Origin: an uncultured Lentisphaerota bacterium
GTDB lineage: Bacteria; Verrucomicrobiota; Lentisphaeria; Oligosphaerales; CAITYL01
Assembly: GCA_903921725.1 (NCBI GenBank)
Contig: CAIXRA010000011.1
Location: 82,951 to 146,950, forward strand
DNA length: 64,000 nucleotides
Direction of reading: 5' to 3'
Shown here: positions 17,424-26,806 of the stretch, piece after piece
How the letters are laid out: every line of letters starts with the position of its first letter
How positions within the stretch are numbered: the first letter of the stretch is position 1
Made by a program: the position numbers and the translations under genes
Notes under the pieces: model-generated
The model's database searches: none
What the model saw: the letters and a program-made list of their open reading frames with translations, nothing else
What the model was told of the DNA's origin: nothing

Positions 17424-17539
17424 TGACGGGTTGGCGCCGTCAACTCGTGGATTGAGCTGGTTTGCATGGCTGCGCCAAAAGAACAATGCGCCTATGGGAC
17501 GGCTTGAGGAATTTGGTTTTGAAAAGAGGTCTGCCGGCC

Positions 17540-18121
17540 TCACTCCGCTCCGGCGCGCTGGACTTGTTCGAGGGCCTGGCGCGCGACGGACATGCTGAAA
17601 CCGCGGGCGGCAAGGAAGCGCAGAAGGCCGAGGTCCCGTTTCCGCGCCTCCTGTTTCGCCTGCATGGCGTTGCCGTCCGCTTTTCGAAGTGCGGGAACTG
17701 TGCTCCTCCGGGCTCCGCGGAGTTTGCGGGCGAGGAGTTCGGCGGCGCGGGCGACCTCATCCTCCTGCAGGCTGTCGCCGGCGAAAAATTCCTCCTCCAG
17801 CTGCGGGACCAGCTCCTGGGGCACGCCGCGTTTCCGCAGCTCCATGAGGAGTTTCATGCGTCCGGCACCGGCCTGCTGCTTCTGTTCGATGAGGAGGCGC
17901 GCGAAGACCAGGTCATCCACGAGTTTCAGCCGCCGCAGGTTTGCGACGACCTCCGTGATGACGGGGGCGGGGTACTGCCGCTGGCGGAGCTTGGTGCGGA
18001 GTTCGTACTCGGAATGGGCGCGGCGGTCGAGGAGACGCAGCGCGCATTCGTGGCAGGCGTCCGCGCCGACGGGGCGGGGCTTGGCGCCAGGTGCGGGTCG
18101 GCGTGCGGAGGGGAAGAGCAT
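17540..18121 (-). CDS. recX: RecX-family regulatory protein
   Basis: A 193-residue helical protein with the RecX three-helix repeats: ALRLLDRRAHSEYELRTKLRQRQYP, VVANLRRLKLVDDLVFARLLIEQKQ, GRMKLLMELRKRGVPQELV, and the C-terminal KRDLGLLRFLAARGFSMSVARQALE. RecX is known to modulate RecA. recA is not in this window. The ATG at 18121 has CGGAG 8 nt upstream and is preferred to the longer frame to 18166. It lies 92 bp downstream of recJ on the same strand, forming a recombination/repair pair. Confidence 0.85.
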   Translation of the reverse strand: MLFPSARRPAPGAKPRPVGADACHECALRLLDRRAHSEYELRTKLRQRQYPAPVITEVVANLRRLKLVDDLVFARLLIEQKQQAGAGRMKLLMELRKRGVPQELVPQLEEEFFAGDSLQEDEVARAAELLARKLRGARRSTVPALRKADGNAMQAKQEARKRDLGLLRFLAARGFSMSVARQALEQVQRAGAE

Positions 18122-18212
18122 GGCATCGGCTCCGGAGCAATCATTTGAGGAACATCCGACACCCAATGTTCAACACCCGGTCATACTGCCTGGCATGGAT
18201 GCGGGATGCGGC

Positions 18213-19940
18213 TCAGGCAGGCCTGCGGGTGCGGATGCTGTGGATCTGGACCTGGATGGAACGGAGATTGTTGTAGGTGTTGAACTGCGGGGTGTAGGCG
18301 ACGTCCCACGGCGGCGGCGGCAGGGCGGCCGGCGGGGTGCCGAAGCAGATGAAGTCGAGGCGCGTGCCGGCGCTGTCGGAGAGCGTGCCGCGGCAGTGGT
18401 TTTTCCCGGCGGGGTACACGCGTTCCGGCGTGATGCCCTGGGCGAGGAACAGGGGTTCGGGGTTGCCGTGGCCGAACGGCTCGAGAAGCGCCATCTCCTC
18501 CAGAAGTTGGACGGTGATTTCGGAGAACTGGACCTCGCCGCAGATGTCGAGGACGGGGCGGATGCCGTTTTCGCCGAGCGCGGCGGCGACGGCGGCGGCG
18601 AAATCGCGGGCGAACGCCTCGATCCGGTCGGTGTGGACGGAGAGGCCGGCGGCCATGGGATGCCCGCCGAATCGGACGAGGTGTTCGCGGCAGGTTTCGA
18701 GGACGGCGACGAGGTTGATGTTGCGGATGCTGCGGGCGGATCCGCGCCAGTGACCGTTGGGTTCGAGGGTGAGGACGACGCTGGGGCGGTGGTAGCGGCG
18801 TGCGAGGCGCGAGGCGACGATGCCGATGACGCCCTGGGGCCATTGGGGGGCCCAGACGGTGATGGCCGCGCTGGACGTGATGTCCGCTTGGGCGCTGAGC
18901 TGGGCTTCGGCCTCGCGCAGGCTTTCCTCCTCCAGAAGCTGGCGTTCGCGGTTTTTTTCGTCCAGAAGCTGGGCGAGGGGGAGGGCGTCGTTCATGCCGC
19001 GGGCTTCGAGGAGGCGCAGGGCGTCCATGGGGTCGCCGAGGCGTCCGGCGGCGTTGAGGCGCGGGGCGAGCTTGAATGTGATGTCCGCGGCGCGGATCCG
19101 TTCGGCGCCGCCGAGTCCGGCGACTTCGCAGAGTGCGCGGATGCCGGGGCGCTGCTGGGCGGAGAGGATGCCCATGCCGTGGCTGACCATGCAGCGGTTT
19201 TCGCCGAGGAGCGGGACGATGTCGGCGACGGTTCCAAGGGCGACCAGGTCGAGCCCCGCGCGCAGGTCGGTGTCCGAGCCGCCGAGACCGTTTTCACGGC
19301 CGTACTTGAGGAAGGCATGGCAGAGCTTGAAGGCGACACCGACGCCGGCGAGGCCGTTGAGATGCGCCTGTCCGGGGTGGAGCTTGGGGTTGATGACGAC
19401 GTTGGCGGGCGAGGTTTCGCCGTCGGGTTCGTGGTGGTCGGTGACGATGACGTCCATGCCCTGTTCCCGCGCGAAGCGGATGGCGTCGTGGCTGTTGACG
19501 CCGCAGTCCACGGTGACAAGGAGGGTGTGGTGCTCCTGGCGCGCCTTGTCGATGGACTCGGGGGTCAGGCCGTAGCCGTCGTCGATGCGGTGGGGGAGGA
19601 AGCATTCGGCGGCGGCGCCGTTCTGGCGGAGGCAGGAGCAAAGGAGGACGGCGGCGGTGACGCCGTCGGTGTCGTAGTCGCCGTGGATGAGGATATGTTC
19701 GCCGCGGCGGATGGCGGTCCAGAGGCGTTCGGCGGCGGCGGCGGTGCCGGGGAGCTTGTAGGGGTCGGAAAGCCGGCGGAGGCTGGGGTGGAGGAACTCC
19801 TCCACCTCGGCCGGTGCGGCGCCGCGGCTGGCGAGCACAAGGGCCAGCGGCCTGGAGATTGTTCCCGCCTGCTGCAGGGTTTGGATGTCGGCTTCGGAGG
19901 GGTGGGCCGTCTGCCAAGTCGGTTGTTCGGTCGCGATCAC
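18213..19940 (-). CDS. recJ: Single-stranded-DNA-specific exonuclease RecJ
   Basis: A 575-residue 5'-3' ssDNA exonuclease of the DHH superfamily acting in recombination and mismatch repair. The metal-binding motifs are visible: HGDYDTDGVTAAVLL, VDCGVNSHD, VTDHHEPDG, ARLNAAGRLGDP and the DHHA1 part with FGGHPMAAGLSV. Length agrees with bacterial RecJ. Very long open frames on the opposite strand across this region are GC-driven shadows. It is followed by recX. Confidence 0.95.
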   Translation of the reverse strand: MIATEQPTWQTAHPSEADIQTLQQAGTISRPLALVLASRGAAPAEVEEFLHPSLRRLSDPYKLPGTAAAAERLWTAIRRGEHILIHGDYDTDGVTAAVLLCSCLRQNGAAAECFLPHRIDDGYGLTPESIDKARQEHHTLLVTVDCGVNSHDAIRFAREQGMDVIVTDHHEPDGETSPANVVINPKLHPGQAHLNGLAGVGVAFKLCHAFLKYGRENGLGGSDTDLRAGLDLVALGTVADIVPLLGENRCMVSHGMGILSAQQRPGIRALCEVAGLGGAERIRAADITFKLAPRLNAAGRLGDPMDALRLLEARGMNDALPLAQLLDEKNRERQLLEEESLREAEAQLSAQADITSSAAITVWAPQWPQGVIGIVASRLARRYHRPSVVLTLEPNGHWRGSARSIRNINLVAVLETCREHLVRFGGHPMAAGLSVHTDRIEAFARDFAAAVAAALGENGIRPVLDICGEVQFSEITVQLLEEMALLEPFGHGNPEPLFLAQGITPERVYPAGKNHCRGTLSDSAGTRLDFICFGTPPAALPPPPWDVAYTPQFNTYNNLRSIQVQIHSIRTRRPA

Positions 19941-19979
19941 GTAATATCCGGACTTCTCCCGCAGGGCGGGGGACGGGCA

Positions 19980-20834
19980 CTATTTTTTCTGGCGTTCCAG
20001 ATAATGGTTGAGTGCGATGTGGTATTCTTCGGGCGAGGTGAAGAAGAAGTGGACGTTTGCCTTGAGATGGCGCGAGATGCGCTGGGGGAGGTTCTTGTCC
20101 ACCGGGTTCAGCATGGCGACCATGATCTCGTCGCCGAGCCTGTCAAACGGCAGGATGCCGAGGCGGCGGGAGACGTTGATGGGGATGAGCCCCATCACGT
20201 CGTCCTGGCACTCGCAGTGGCTGATCTCGACGAACGGCATGTTGGATTCCGCGGCGAGGAAGGAGACGACACGGAGCATGTCGACGCGGTCGATTTCGGT
20301 CAGTTCCTCGAGGAAGGAGAGGGTCATGTCGGACTTCACGCCGGTGCTGGATTCGGTGAGGCGGTCGATGGCCGATTCATACTGGTCCTGGGAGATGACG
20401 TTGTGCTGGAGAAGGAACCAGGCCAGGTCCAGTTCCCCGTGGAGGTCGAACGCCAGGTCGACGGCGGCGGCGGCCGTGGCCGCGTCTCCGGCAAGGCGGG
20501 TGCGGTCCTCGTGGATGCGCCCGGTACGGTTCTTGGCCTCGGCGAGGGCCCGCTGGGCGGTGGCGTCGTCCGGGTACCGTTCGAGAATCATCTCGGCGAG
20601 GTCGAAGATGCGGTTCCAGTCGCTGTTGGTGGTGAAGAGCTGGATGAGCTTGTGCGCTTTTTCGCAGAGCCTGGCGTCATCCCGGACCTGCTGGTAGGCG
20701 ACGAGGAGGGATTCAAGGGCGCTGATGTCCTCGGGGAACACTTCCAGCATGCTTTCGAACGTGGCGATGGTTTCGCGGATCGCCGCATCGTCCTGCTGCC
20801 GCTGCCTGGAGTCGTTTTTGTCAGGATTGCCCAT
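19980..20834 (-). CDS. MshEN-domain protein with helical-repeat N terminus
   Basis: A 284-residue cytoplasmic protein. The first ~120 residues are TPR-like helices (TIATFESMLEVFPEDISALESLLVAYQQVRDD...). The rest matches the GspE/PilB N-terminal (MshEN) fold: LAWFLLQHNVISQDQYESAIDRL, then ECQDDVMGLIPINVSRRLGILPFDRLGDEIMVAMLNPVDK. No ATPase domain is present. MshEN domains are known to bind c-di-GMP, and this gene is divergent from pilB, so it probably regulates the pilus or secretion motor. This role is inferred. Confidence 0.8.
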   Translation of the reverse strand: MGNPDKNDSRQRQQDDAAIRETIATFESMLEVFPEDISALESLLVAYQQVRDDARLCEKAHKLIQLFTTNSDWNRIFDLAEMILERYPDDATAQRALAEAKNRTGRIHEDRTRLAGDAATAAAAVDLAFDLHGELDLAWFLLQHNVISQDQYESAIDRLTESSTGVKSDMTLSFLEELTEIDRVDMLRVVSFLAAESNMPFVEISHCECQDDVMGLIPINVSRRLGILPFDRLGDEIMVAMLNPVDKNLPQRISRHLKANVHFFFTSPEEYHIALNHYLERQKK

Positions 20835-20967
20835 CGAGTGCCTCCCGTGGATATGCTGGGTTAAACTTGCCTGTCTTTCCGCTATTTTTCAAGTTGGATT
20901 GCAAAGGAAATTATCAAGCTGTATGGTTTTGCCGGCAACGCCACACAAAAGGGAGGGTGGACTTGGC

Positions 20968-22695
20968 ATGGCTGTGATGACACAGGGTTCGAATGTCAGG
21001 GAGAGCATCCTCCGCATCCTGGAGGAGCGACGGCTGCTGAACTCGGAGCAGGCGCGGATTCTGCGCTCGTCCGACATCAGCACCCAGGACGGACTGGAGC
21101 GGGAGCTAACCGGTTCCTACGGGGTGAACGCCTCGGATATTTTCCTAGCGCTGGCACGGCATGCCTCCGTCCCCGTCCTGCGCCTCACCCATTTCCAGAT
21201 CCGGCCCGAGTTGCTGGCCAAGGTGCCGAAGGACATCCTCAAGCGGCACCGCGCGCTGCTGGTGTCGGAGACCACCACCACCGTCACGGTTGCCCTTGCC
21301 GATCCGCTGAACGTGCTCGCCGTGGAGGAGATCGCCGACTACACCCGGCTGAAGGTCGTGCCGGTGGCGGCGCTGGAGACGGAGATCCACGAGGCGATGG
21401 CCGCCGTGGATCAGGACACGCGGCAGGCGCTGGACGACATCCTCAAGGACGCTGGCGATTCCGGGATTGAGATCACCAAGGAAAAGGCCGGCAACGTCGA
21501 CATCGAGCAGATGCTGGAGAGCGCCGGGGACGCGCCGGTCATCCGGGTTGTGAACATGATTCTCATGGAATCCATCCGCAAGCGGGCGAGCGACATCCAC
21601 ATCGAGCCGTTCGAGAAGGAGGTGCGCCTCCGTTACCGCGTGGACGGCAACCTTGTGGAGATGCCCGCGCCGCCAAAGACCATGCAGAACGCGATCATCT
21701 CGCGCATCAAGGTCATGTCCGACCTGGACATCGCCGAACGCCGCATCCCGCAGGACGGCCGTTTCCGCATCAAGGCCCAGGGGCGCGAGATTGATCTGCG
21801 CGTCTCCATCCTCCCCACCGTGCACGGCGAGAAGGTGGTGATGCGTCTTCTGGACAAGATGAACTTGGCGAAGAGCCTGGACGCGCTGGGGCTGGATTTC
21901 GTGTCGCTGGAAAAGCTGCGCTTCGCCATCGCCCAGCCGCACGGGCTGATCCTGGTGACGGGGCCCACCGGCTCCGGCAAGACGACGACGCTCTATTCCG
22001 CGCTACAGGAAATGAACACGCTGGACGTCAACATCGTCACCGTCGAGAACCCGGTCGAATACCAGCTCTACGGCATCAATCAAGTGGAGATCAAGGAGGA
22101 GATGGGGCTGACCTTCTCCGGCGCCCTCCGCTCCATCCTGCGCCAGGATCCGGACATTGTGCTGGTGGGCGAGACCCGCGACAACGAAACGGCCGACATT
22201 GCGGTCAAGGCGGCGCTCACCGGCCATTTGGTGATGACGACGCTGCACACCAACGACGCCCCGGGCGCCGTGGCGCGCCTGGCCTACATGGGAATCCCCA
22301 ACTTCCTGATCGCCTCCAGCCTCCTGCTCTCGCAGGCCCAGCGCCTTGTGCGCCGGATTTGCCCGAACTGCAAGGAGGAGTTTCCCCTTTCCAAGGAATA
22401 CCTCAAGGCCAGCCACATCCCGCTGGATGCCTTCGAGGGCGCGCCGGTGTACCACGGCCGCGGCTGCGGCAAGTGCAACAACACGGGGTACAAGGGGCGC
22501 GCCAGCATCATGGAGATCCTGCCGGTCTCCTCCCGCATCCGTGAAGTGGTTTTGAAGTCGGCGAACGCCGACGACATCCGCCGCGTCGCTTTGGAGGACG
22601 GATTCACGGATCTGCGGGCGCACGGGTTTATCCGCATCAAGGAGGGGATCACGACTATCGAGGAAGTGCTGAGCGTCACCTCCGGCGAGGCATGA
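20968..22695 (+). CDS. pilB: Type IV pilus assembly / type II secretion ATPase
   Basis: A 575-residue hexameric motor ATPase. It has an MshEN-like N-terminal domain (PVLRLTHFQIRPELLAKVPKDILKRHRALLVSE), Walker A GPTGSGKTTT from residue 332, Asp and His boxes (ENPVEYQLYGINQVEI, GHLVMTTLHTNDA), and a C-terminal tetracysteine zinc site (CPNC near 465, CGKCNNTG). The ATG at 20968 has GGGAGG upstream; the earlier frame from 20725 overlaps the divergent gene. pilC follows 126 bp downstream, so this powers pilus extension or pseudopilus secretion. Confidence 0.93.
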   Translation: MAVMTQGSNVRESILRILEERRLLNSEQARILRSSDISTQDGLERELTGSYGVNASDIFLALARHASVPVLRLTHFQIRPELLAKVPKDILKRHRALLVSETTTTVTVALADPLNVLAVEEIADYTRLKVVPVAALETEIHEAMAAVDQDTRQALDDILKDAGDSGIEITKEKAGNVDIEQMLESAGDAPVIRVVNMILMESIRKRASDIHIEPFEKEVRLRYRVDGNLVEMPAPPKTMQNAIISRIKVMSDLDIAERRIPQDGRFRIKAQGREIDLRVSILPTVHGEKVVMRLLDKMNLAKSLDALGLDFVSLEKLRFAIAQPHGLILVTGPTGSGKTTTLYSALQEMNTLDVNIVTVENPVEYQLYGINQVEIKEEMGLTFSGALRSILRQDPDIVLVGETRDNETADIAVKAALTGHLVMTTLHTNDAPGAVARLAYMGIPNFLIASSLLLSQAQRLVRRICPNCKEEFPLSKEYLKASHIPLDAFEGAPVYHGRGCGKCNNTGYKGRASIMEILPVSSRIREVVLKSANADDIRRVALEDGFTDLRAHGFIRIKEGITTIEEVLSVTSGEA

Positions 22696-22821
22696 TGCGC
22701 GTGGTTCGGCAAATCACTTTTTTGTGCGTATGTTACGCTAGGGACGCCGCCGCCGGCCGCCGCCCACTGAAATGGCGGCGCGGGGCAGATGCAGACAACC
22801 ACCACCGGGTGAAATGAACTT

Positions 22822-23979
22822 ATGTCCAACACCAACCAGACACCAGGGGCGGGCGACCGCCGTGCGGCCAGCCTCAAGCAGTCCGCGGCGGGTGCCGTTC
22901 ATGCGGCCAGAAAGGCCCCGCGGGGCATCAAGGGTGTCGGGCGCATCCGCAAGCTCGACCTGTGCCCATTCACCCGCCGGCTGGCGGCGATGCTCGACGC
23001 GGGCCTGCCGCTGGTCCAGTGCATGGAGGCGCTGTCGGAGCAGACGGAGACGCCGGAGTTCAAGCGGATTGTGAGGGAGGTGGGCACGCGCATCGAGGGC
23101 GGCGACTCCTTTTCCGAGGCGCTGGCCCGCTATAGCGAGCTGTTCGGCGAGCTGTATGTGAGCATGATTCGCGCCGGCGAAATCGGCGGCGGCCTCGCCG
23201 AGGTCACCAACCGCCTCGCCTCCTACCTGGAAACGTCGATGGCCATGAAGCGCAAAGTGAAGTCGGCCATGACCTATCCGGTGCTGGTTCTCTGTTTCGC
23301 CTTCCTCCTGACCACCGGCATGATCGTAGGCATCGTGCCTGTTTTCAAGACCATCTTCAACGACTTCGGCGGCACGCTGCCGCTGCCGACGCAGATCCTC
23401 TGCTTCATCAGCGACGTCCTCCGCCAATACGCCATCTTTGTCGTCCTGGCCGCCGGCATCGCCTTCTGGCTGCTGCGGCGCTATCTGAAAACGCCCCAGG
23501 GCGCGCTGGCGTTCGACCAGTACATCCTGCGCGCCCCGATTGCAGGGGCGATCATTGAAAAGGTGGCGATCGCCCGCATGGCCCGCACCTTCTCCTCCAT
23601 GCTCCGCAGCGGCGTGCCCATCCTGAGATGCATGGAGATTGTGGCGCAGGCGACGGGCAATCGCTACATCGGCGGGGCGTTCATCGCGGCCGGCACGAAG
23701 ATCGAGGGCGGGTATCCGCTCGCCAAGGCCATCAGCGAAAGCGGCAAGTTCCCCCCGATGCTAATCCACATGATCGCCGCCGGTGAAAAAACCGGCAACG
23801 TGGACGGCATGCTGGAAAAGGTGGCGGATTTCTATGAGGACGAGGTCACCAACGCATTGGCCTCTCTGTCCAGCATGATCGAGCCGCTGCTGATGATTTT
23901 CCTGGGCGTCGTGGTCGGCGGCATTGTGATCAGCATGTTCCTGCCGATCTTCAAGATGCCCGGCATCGTCAACGCATAG
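22822..23979 (+). CDS. pilC: Type IV pilus/type II secretion inner-membrane platform protein
   Basis: A 385-residue GspF/PilC protein with two homologous T2SSF domains, each an approximately 120-residue helical bundle followed by membrane helices (VLVLCFAFLLTTGMIVGIVPVF; FVVLAAGIAFWLL; MIFLGVVVGGIVISMFLPIF). The conserved GxxLxxAL/GGDSFSEAL and GEKTGNVDGMLEKVADFYEDEV segments are present. It anchors the motor ATPase in the inner membrane. The first 35 residues are basic and may be extra. Confidence 0.92.
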   Translation: MSNTNQTPGAGDRRAASLKQSAAGAVHAARKAPRGIKGVGRIRKLDLCPFTRRLAAMLDAGLPLVQCMEALSEQTETPEFKRIVREVGTRIEGGDSFSEALARYSELFGELYVSMIRAGEIGGGLAEVTNRLASYLETSMAMKRKVKSAMTYPVLVLCFAFLLTTGMIVGIVPVFKTIFNDFGGTLPLPTQILCFISDVLRQYAIFVVLAAGIAFWLLRRYLKTPQGALAFDQYILRAPIAGAIIEKVAIARMARTFSSMLRSGVPILRCMEIVAQATGNRYIGGAFIAAGTKIEGGYPLAKAISESGKFPPMLIHMIAAGEKTGNVDGMLEKVADFYEDEVTNALASLSSMIEPLLMIFLGVVVGGIVISMFLPIFKMPGIVNA

Positions 23980-24020
23980 AAACGACGGCCGGGACTCCCG
24001 GCCTCCGGAAGGCGGCCTTC

Positions 24021-25340
24021 GTGCCCTGGCGAAAGACAATCGCAAACGATCCATACGGGCGCAAGTGGCCGACGCTCGCCGCCATCATGCTGGGGCGTCT
24101 GTTGCTGCTGGGGCTGCTGTTGCTGGCCCTCACCGCCATTTTTCCGGATTCCGACAGGGGGCTTTACCTTTTCATCGCCGTGGCCTTTGTGATCACCATC
24201 CCGTACGCCTTCTGGCTGCGCCGGGACAAGGCGATGGCGGAGAGCGGCCCGCTTCAGTTTATCGTGGACGTCCTGGTCATCACCGGGCTCGTCCATTTCA
24301 CGGGCGGCATCTCCAGCCCGCTCACCATCCTCTATCCGTTGGCCATCCTGACGGCGGGGATTGTCTTCTCCGGCCGGCACGCGCTTCAGGTCGCGCTGTT
24401 CAGCATGCTGCTCTATTCCATGCTTATCATCCTGGAAATGAAGGGATACCTCCCGTGGAGCCCCGGCACCGACGCGCTCCCGATGCCGTATGACAACACA
24501 GCCACGGTTCTCCGCGACCTCCTGATGAACGTGCTGATCTTCTGCTTCTTCGCCGTCTCAACCGCCTTCATCACGAACCGCTGTTTCTGGCAGGATGAGG
24601 AGCTCAAACGGCTCCAGTCCGTGGGCAAGCTGGTTTTTGACAAGGTGACGGCCCCCCTCCTGGCCGTCCGTCCCTCGGGTGAAATCGTGCTGGCCAACAG
24701 CGCCTCCGTCCGCCTTTTCGGCCTCGCCGATGTCGGGGATCATCCGCAGCCGCTGGCCTCCCTGTTTCCCGGCAAGGCACCCGCGTTCAAGGATGTGGCC
24801 GGCTGTCAGGGGACGATATGGGAGATGCGGCGGCCCGACGGCGGCAGCCTGCGCTGCCTGCTGGAGATTGAGCGCGTGAACATTCCATTTGTCGCCAACC
24901 TCATCCCGCTTATGAAGCACGAGACGGATTTCTATTTCCTGGTGTTCAAGGACATGACCGAATTCCTCAACCAGGAGCGCCTGCGGGAGAACCGGCAGCG
25001 GCTCTATACGGCCGCCGGCGTCGTGGCCGAAGTGGCCCACGAAGTGCGGAACCCGCTGACCGCCCTCAAGAGCGCCGGCGAACTGCTGTCGGAGACGGCG
25101 GAGGCGCTGGCCCGCGAGCAACGCGATGTGAGCGGCAACGACTGGGCCGTGATCAACTCCATCTGCAACGTCATCAGCGAGGAGACGGGGCGCCTCGACT
25201 ACAAGGTGCAGGTGCTGCTCGAATGCGCCTCCCGCGACCCGGAAAAACTTCTGGAACTTACCAACAACGCCAACAACTGGATGGAGCGTCTGCCGCTTTA
25301 TGGAAAACGGGGAGAAGGCCAGCAAGATTCTGATCGTTGA
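24021..25340 (+). CDS. PilS-like membrane sensor with H-box but no ATPase domain
   Basis: A 439-residue protein starting at GTG (GGAAGG about 9 nt upstream). Residues 1-180 hold about six membrane helices like PilS. A PAS-like domain follows (APLLAVRPSGEIVLANSASVRLFGLA), then the phosphoacceptor H-box AHEVRNPLTALKSAGELL with His340. Only about 100 residues remain after it: the N, G1, F and G2 boxes of a HATPase_c domain are missing. The frame ends inside the next gene, overlapping pilR by 41 bp, and no kinase remnant is seen in other frames there. It cannot autophosphorylate alone; it may take phosphate from a partner kinase or act as a decoy. Confidence 0.8.
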   Translation: MPWRKTIANDPYGRKWPTLAAIMLGRLLLLGLLLLALTAIFPDSDRGLYLFIAVAFVITIPYAFWLRRDKAMAESGPLQFIVDVLVITGLVHFTGGISSPLTILYPLAILTAGIVFSGRHALQVALFSMLLYSMLIILEMKGYLPWSPGTDALPMPYDNTATVLRDLLMNVLIFCFFAVSTAFITNRCFWQDEELKRLQSVGKLVFDKVTAPLLAVRPSGEIVLANSASVRLFGLADVGDHPQPLASLFPGKAPAFKDVAGCQGTIWEMRRPDGGSLRCLLEIERVNIPFVANLIPLMKHETDFYFLVFKDMTEFLNQERLRENRQRLYTAAGVVAEVAHEVRNPLTALKSAGELLSETAEALAREQRDVSGNDWAVINSICNVISEETGRLDYKVQVLLECASRDPEKLLELTNNANNWMERLPLYGKRGEGQQDSDR

Positions 25341-26709
25341 CGACGAGCCCGGCATCACCAGGATCATGGCGGAGTCGCTCCGCCAGTCGGGCTACGAGGT
25401 CCGTGAGGCGTCCAGCGCCGAGGAAGCCCTGCGGCTGCTCGCCCGGGAGCCGGCGGATTTGCTTGTCACCGATCTCCGGCTTGGCGCCGGCATGGACGGC
25501 TTCGGCCTCCTGCAGGCGGCCCTGGCGGACCGCCCGGGACTGCCCGTCATCATCATTACCGCCTACGGCACGGTCGAAATGGCCGTGGAGGCGATGAAGT
25601 GCGGCGCGGCTGACTTTATACGCAAGCCCTTTAAGATGAAGGATATCCGGACTGTCATTGACTGCGCGCTCCGGCGCCGGAAGGGGACCTCATCCGGCGC
25701 CCCGGCCGGTGGCGGGGAGGATGGCCCCCGGTTCGGCGTCCTAATCGGCGAGTCGCCGGAGATGCAGCAGGTCTACGGCTGGATCGACAAAGTGGCCAAG
25801 ACCGACGCCACTGTCCTCATCCAAGGGGAAAGCGGAACCGGCAAGGAACTGGTCGCCCAGGCCATCCACCGCGCCAGCCGCCGCGCACGGGGCCCCGTCG
25901 TCGCCCTCAACTGCGCCGCACTCCCCGCCAACCTGCTGGAATCGGAGCTGTTCGGCCATGCCGCCGGCGCGTTCACCGGCGCCACGGGGCGGAAGAACGG
26001 ACTCTTCATCGCCGCCAACGGCGGCACCATCTTTCTGGACGAGATTTCCACCATGGATCCCGGCATGCAGACGAAGCTGCTGCGCGTGCTCCAGGAACGG
26101 GTCGTGCGCCGCGTAGGCGAGACGGAGGACATCCCCGTCGATGTCCGCATCATCGCCGCCACCAATGATTCCCTGGAAATGAAGAAGGACGCCGGGGCGT
26201 TCCGCGAGGACCTGTTCTACCGGATCTGCGTCATCACCCTGGAGATTCCGCCGCTCCGCCATCGCACCGGTGACATCCCCCTGTTGGCCGTGCATTTTCT
26301 CCGCAGCCAGGGGATTCAGCTTGGCATTCCGCTGGTGTTGGCTCCCGACGTGTTGCCGACGCTGCAGGCCTATGCGTGGCCGGGAAACGTGCGCGAGCTG
26401 GAGAACGCCATCGCCTGCGCCGCTGCCCTCTGCCACGAGGGATGCATCCGCGCCTCCGACCTTCCCCCCCGAGTGGCGCGCGCCGCCGCTCCGGTCCTTG
26501 CCCCGGTTCCGGTGCCCGTGGACGTGCCGGACGGCGCACCGCCGCAGCCGCTGCGCGATTTCCTGCGCGACAAGGAGCTTGAATACATGGAGCAGATCAT
26601 CCGCCAAACGGGTGGAAACCGTGCGCGCGCCGCCGAACTCCTCGGCATCAGCCGCGCCACCCTCTACCGCAAGCTTCCGGAAGAGGGCGCTCCCCCGCCG
26701 GTGGAGTGA
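25300..26709 (+). CDS. pilR: Sigma-54-dependent response regulator (PilR/NtrC family)
   Basis: A 469-residue transcription activator. Receiver domain with DD pair and phosphoacceptor Asp58 (LLVTDLRL), AAA+ domain with GESGTGKE Walker A and the sigma-54-contacting GAFTGA motif, then a Fis-type helix-turn-helix at the C terminus (GGNRARAAELLGISRATLYRKL). It overlaps the PilS-like gene by 41 bp, so the two are translated together. It is expected to activate pilus genes from -24/-12 promoters. The symbol is given by context. Confidence 0.88.
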   Translation: MENGEKASKILIVDDEPGITRIMAESLRQSGYEVREASSAEEALRLLAREPADLLVTDLRLGAGMDGFGLLQAALADRPGLPVIIITAYGTVEMAVEAMKCGAADFIRKPFKMKDIRTVIDCALRRRKGTSSGAPAGGGEDGPRFGVLIGESPEMQQVYGWIDKVAKTDATVLIQGESGTGKELVAQAIHRASRRARGPVVALNCAALPANLLESELFGHAAGAFTGATGRKNGLFIAANGGTIFLDEISTMDPGMQTKLLRVLQERVVRRVGETEDIPVDVRIIAATNDSLEMKKDAGAFREDLFYRICVITLEIPPLRHRTGDIPLLAVHFLRSQGIQLGIPLVLAPDVLPTLQAYAWPGNVRELENAIACAAALCHEGCIRASDLPPRVARAAAPVLAPVPVPVDVPDGAPPQPLRDFLRDKELEYMEQIIRQTGGNRARAAELLGISRATLYRKLPEEGAPPPVE

Positions 26710-26773
26710 AGCCTGTTGCGTGCTCCATCCCGCCCGGCGTGGAGGCTGCAGGCTCCCCATAGAACTTGAAATC

Positions 26774-26806
26774 CGCCGCGCGAAACACGTTTACGCGGCG
26801 TCTTTT
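26774..26806 (+). terminator. Terminator of the pil operon
   Basis: A CGCCGCG/CGCGGCG stem (26774-26780 with 26794-26800) is followed by TCTTTT. It overlaps the stop codon of the convergent iron-sulfur gene. Confidence 0.55.

Noticed and set aside
15447..17543. 698-codon minus-strand frame opposite the acyl-CoA ligase
   Set aside because: Arg/His/Ala-rich shadow of a recognisable enzyme.
17592..20864. 1090-codon + strand frame opposite recX-recJ-MshEN
   Set aside because: Low-complexity Val/Gly/Ala/Asp composition; three genes with clear motifs lie on the other strand.
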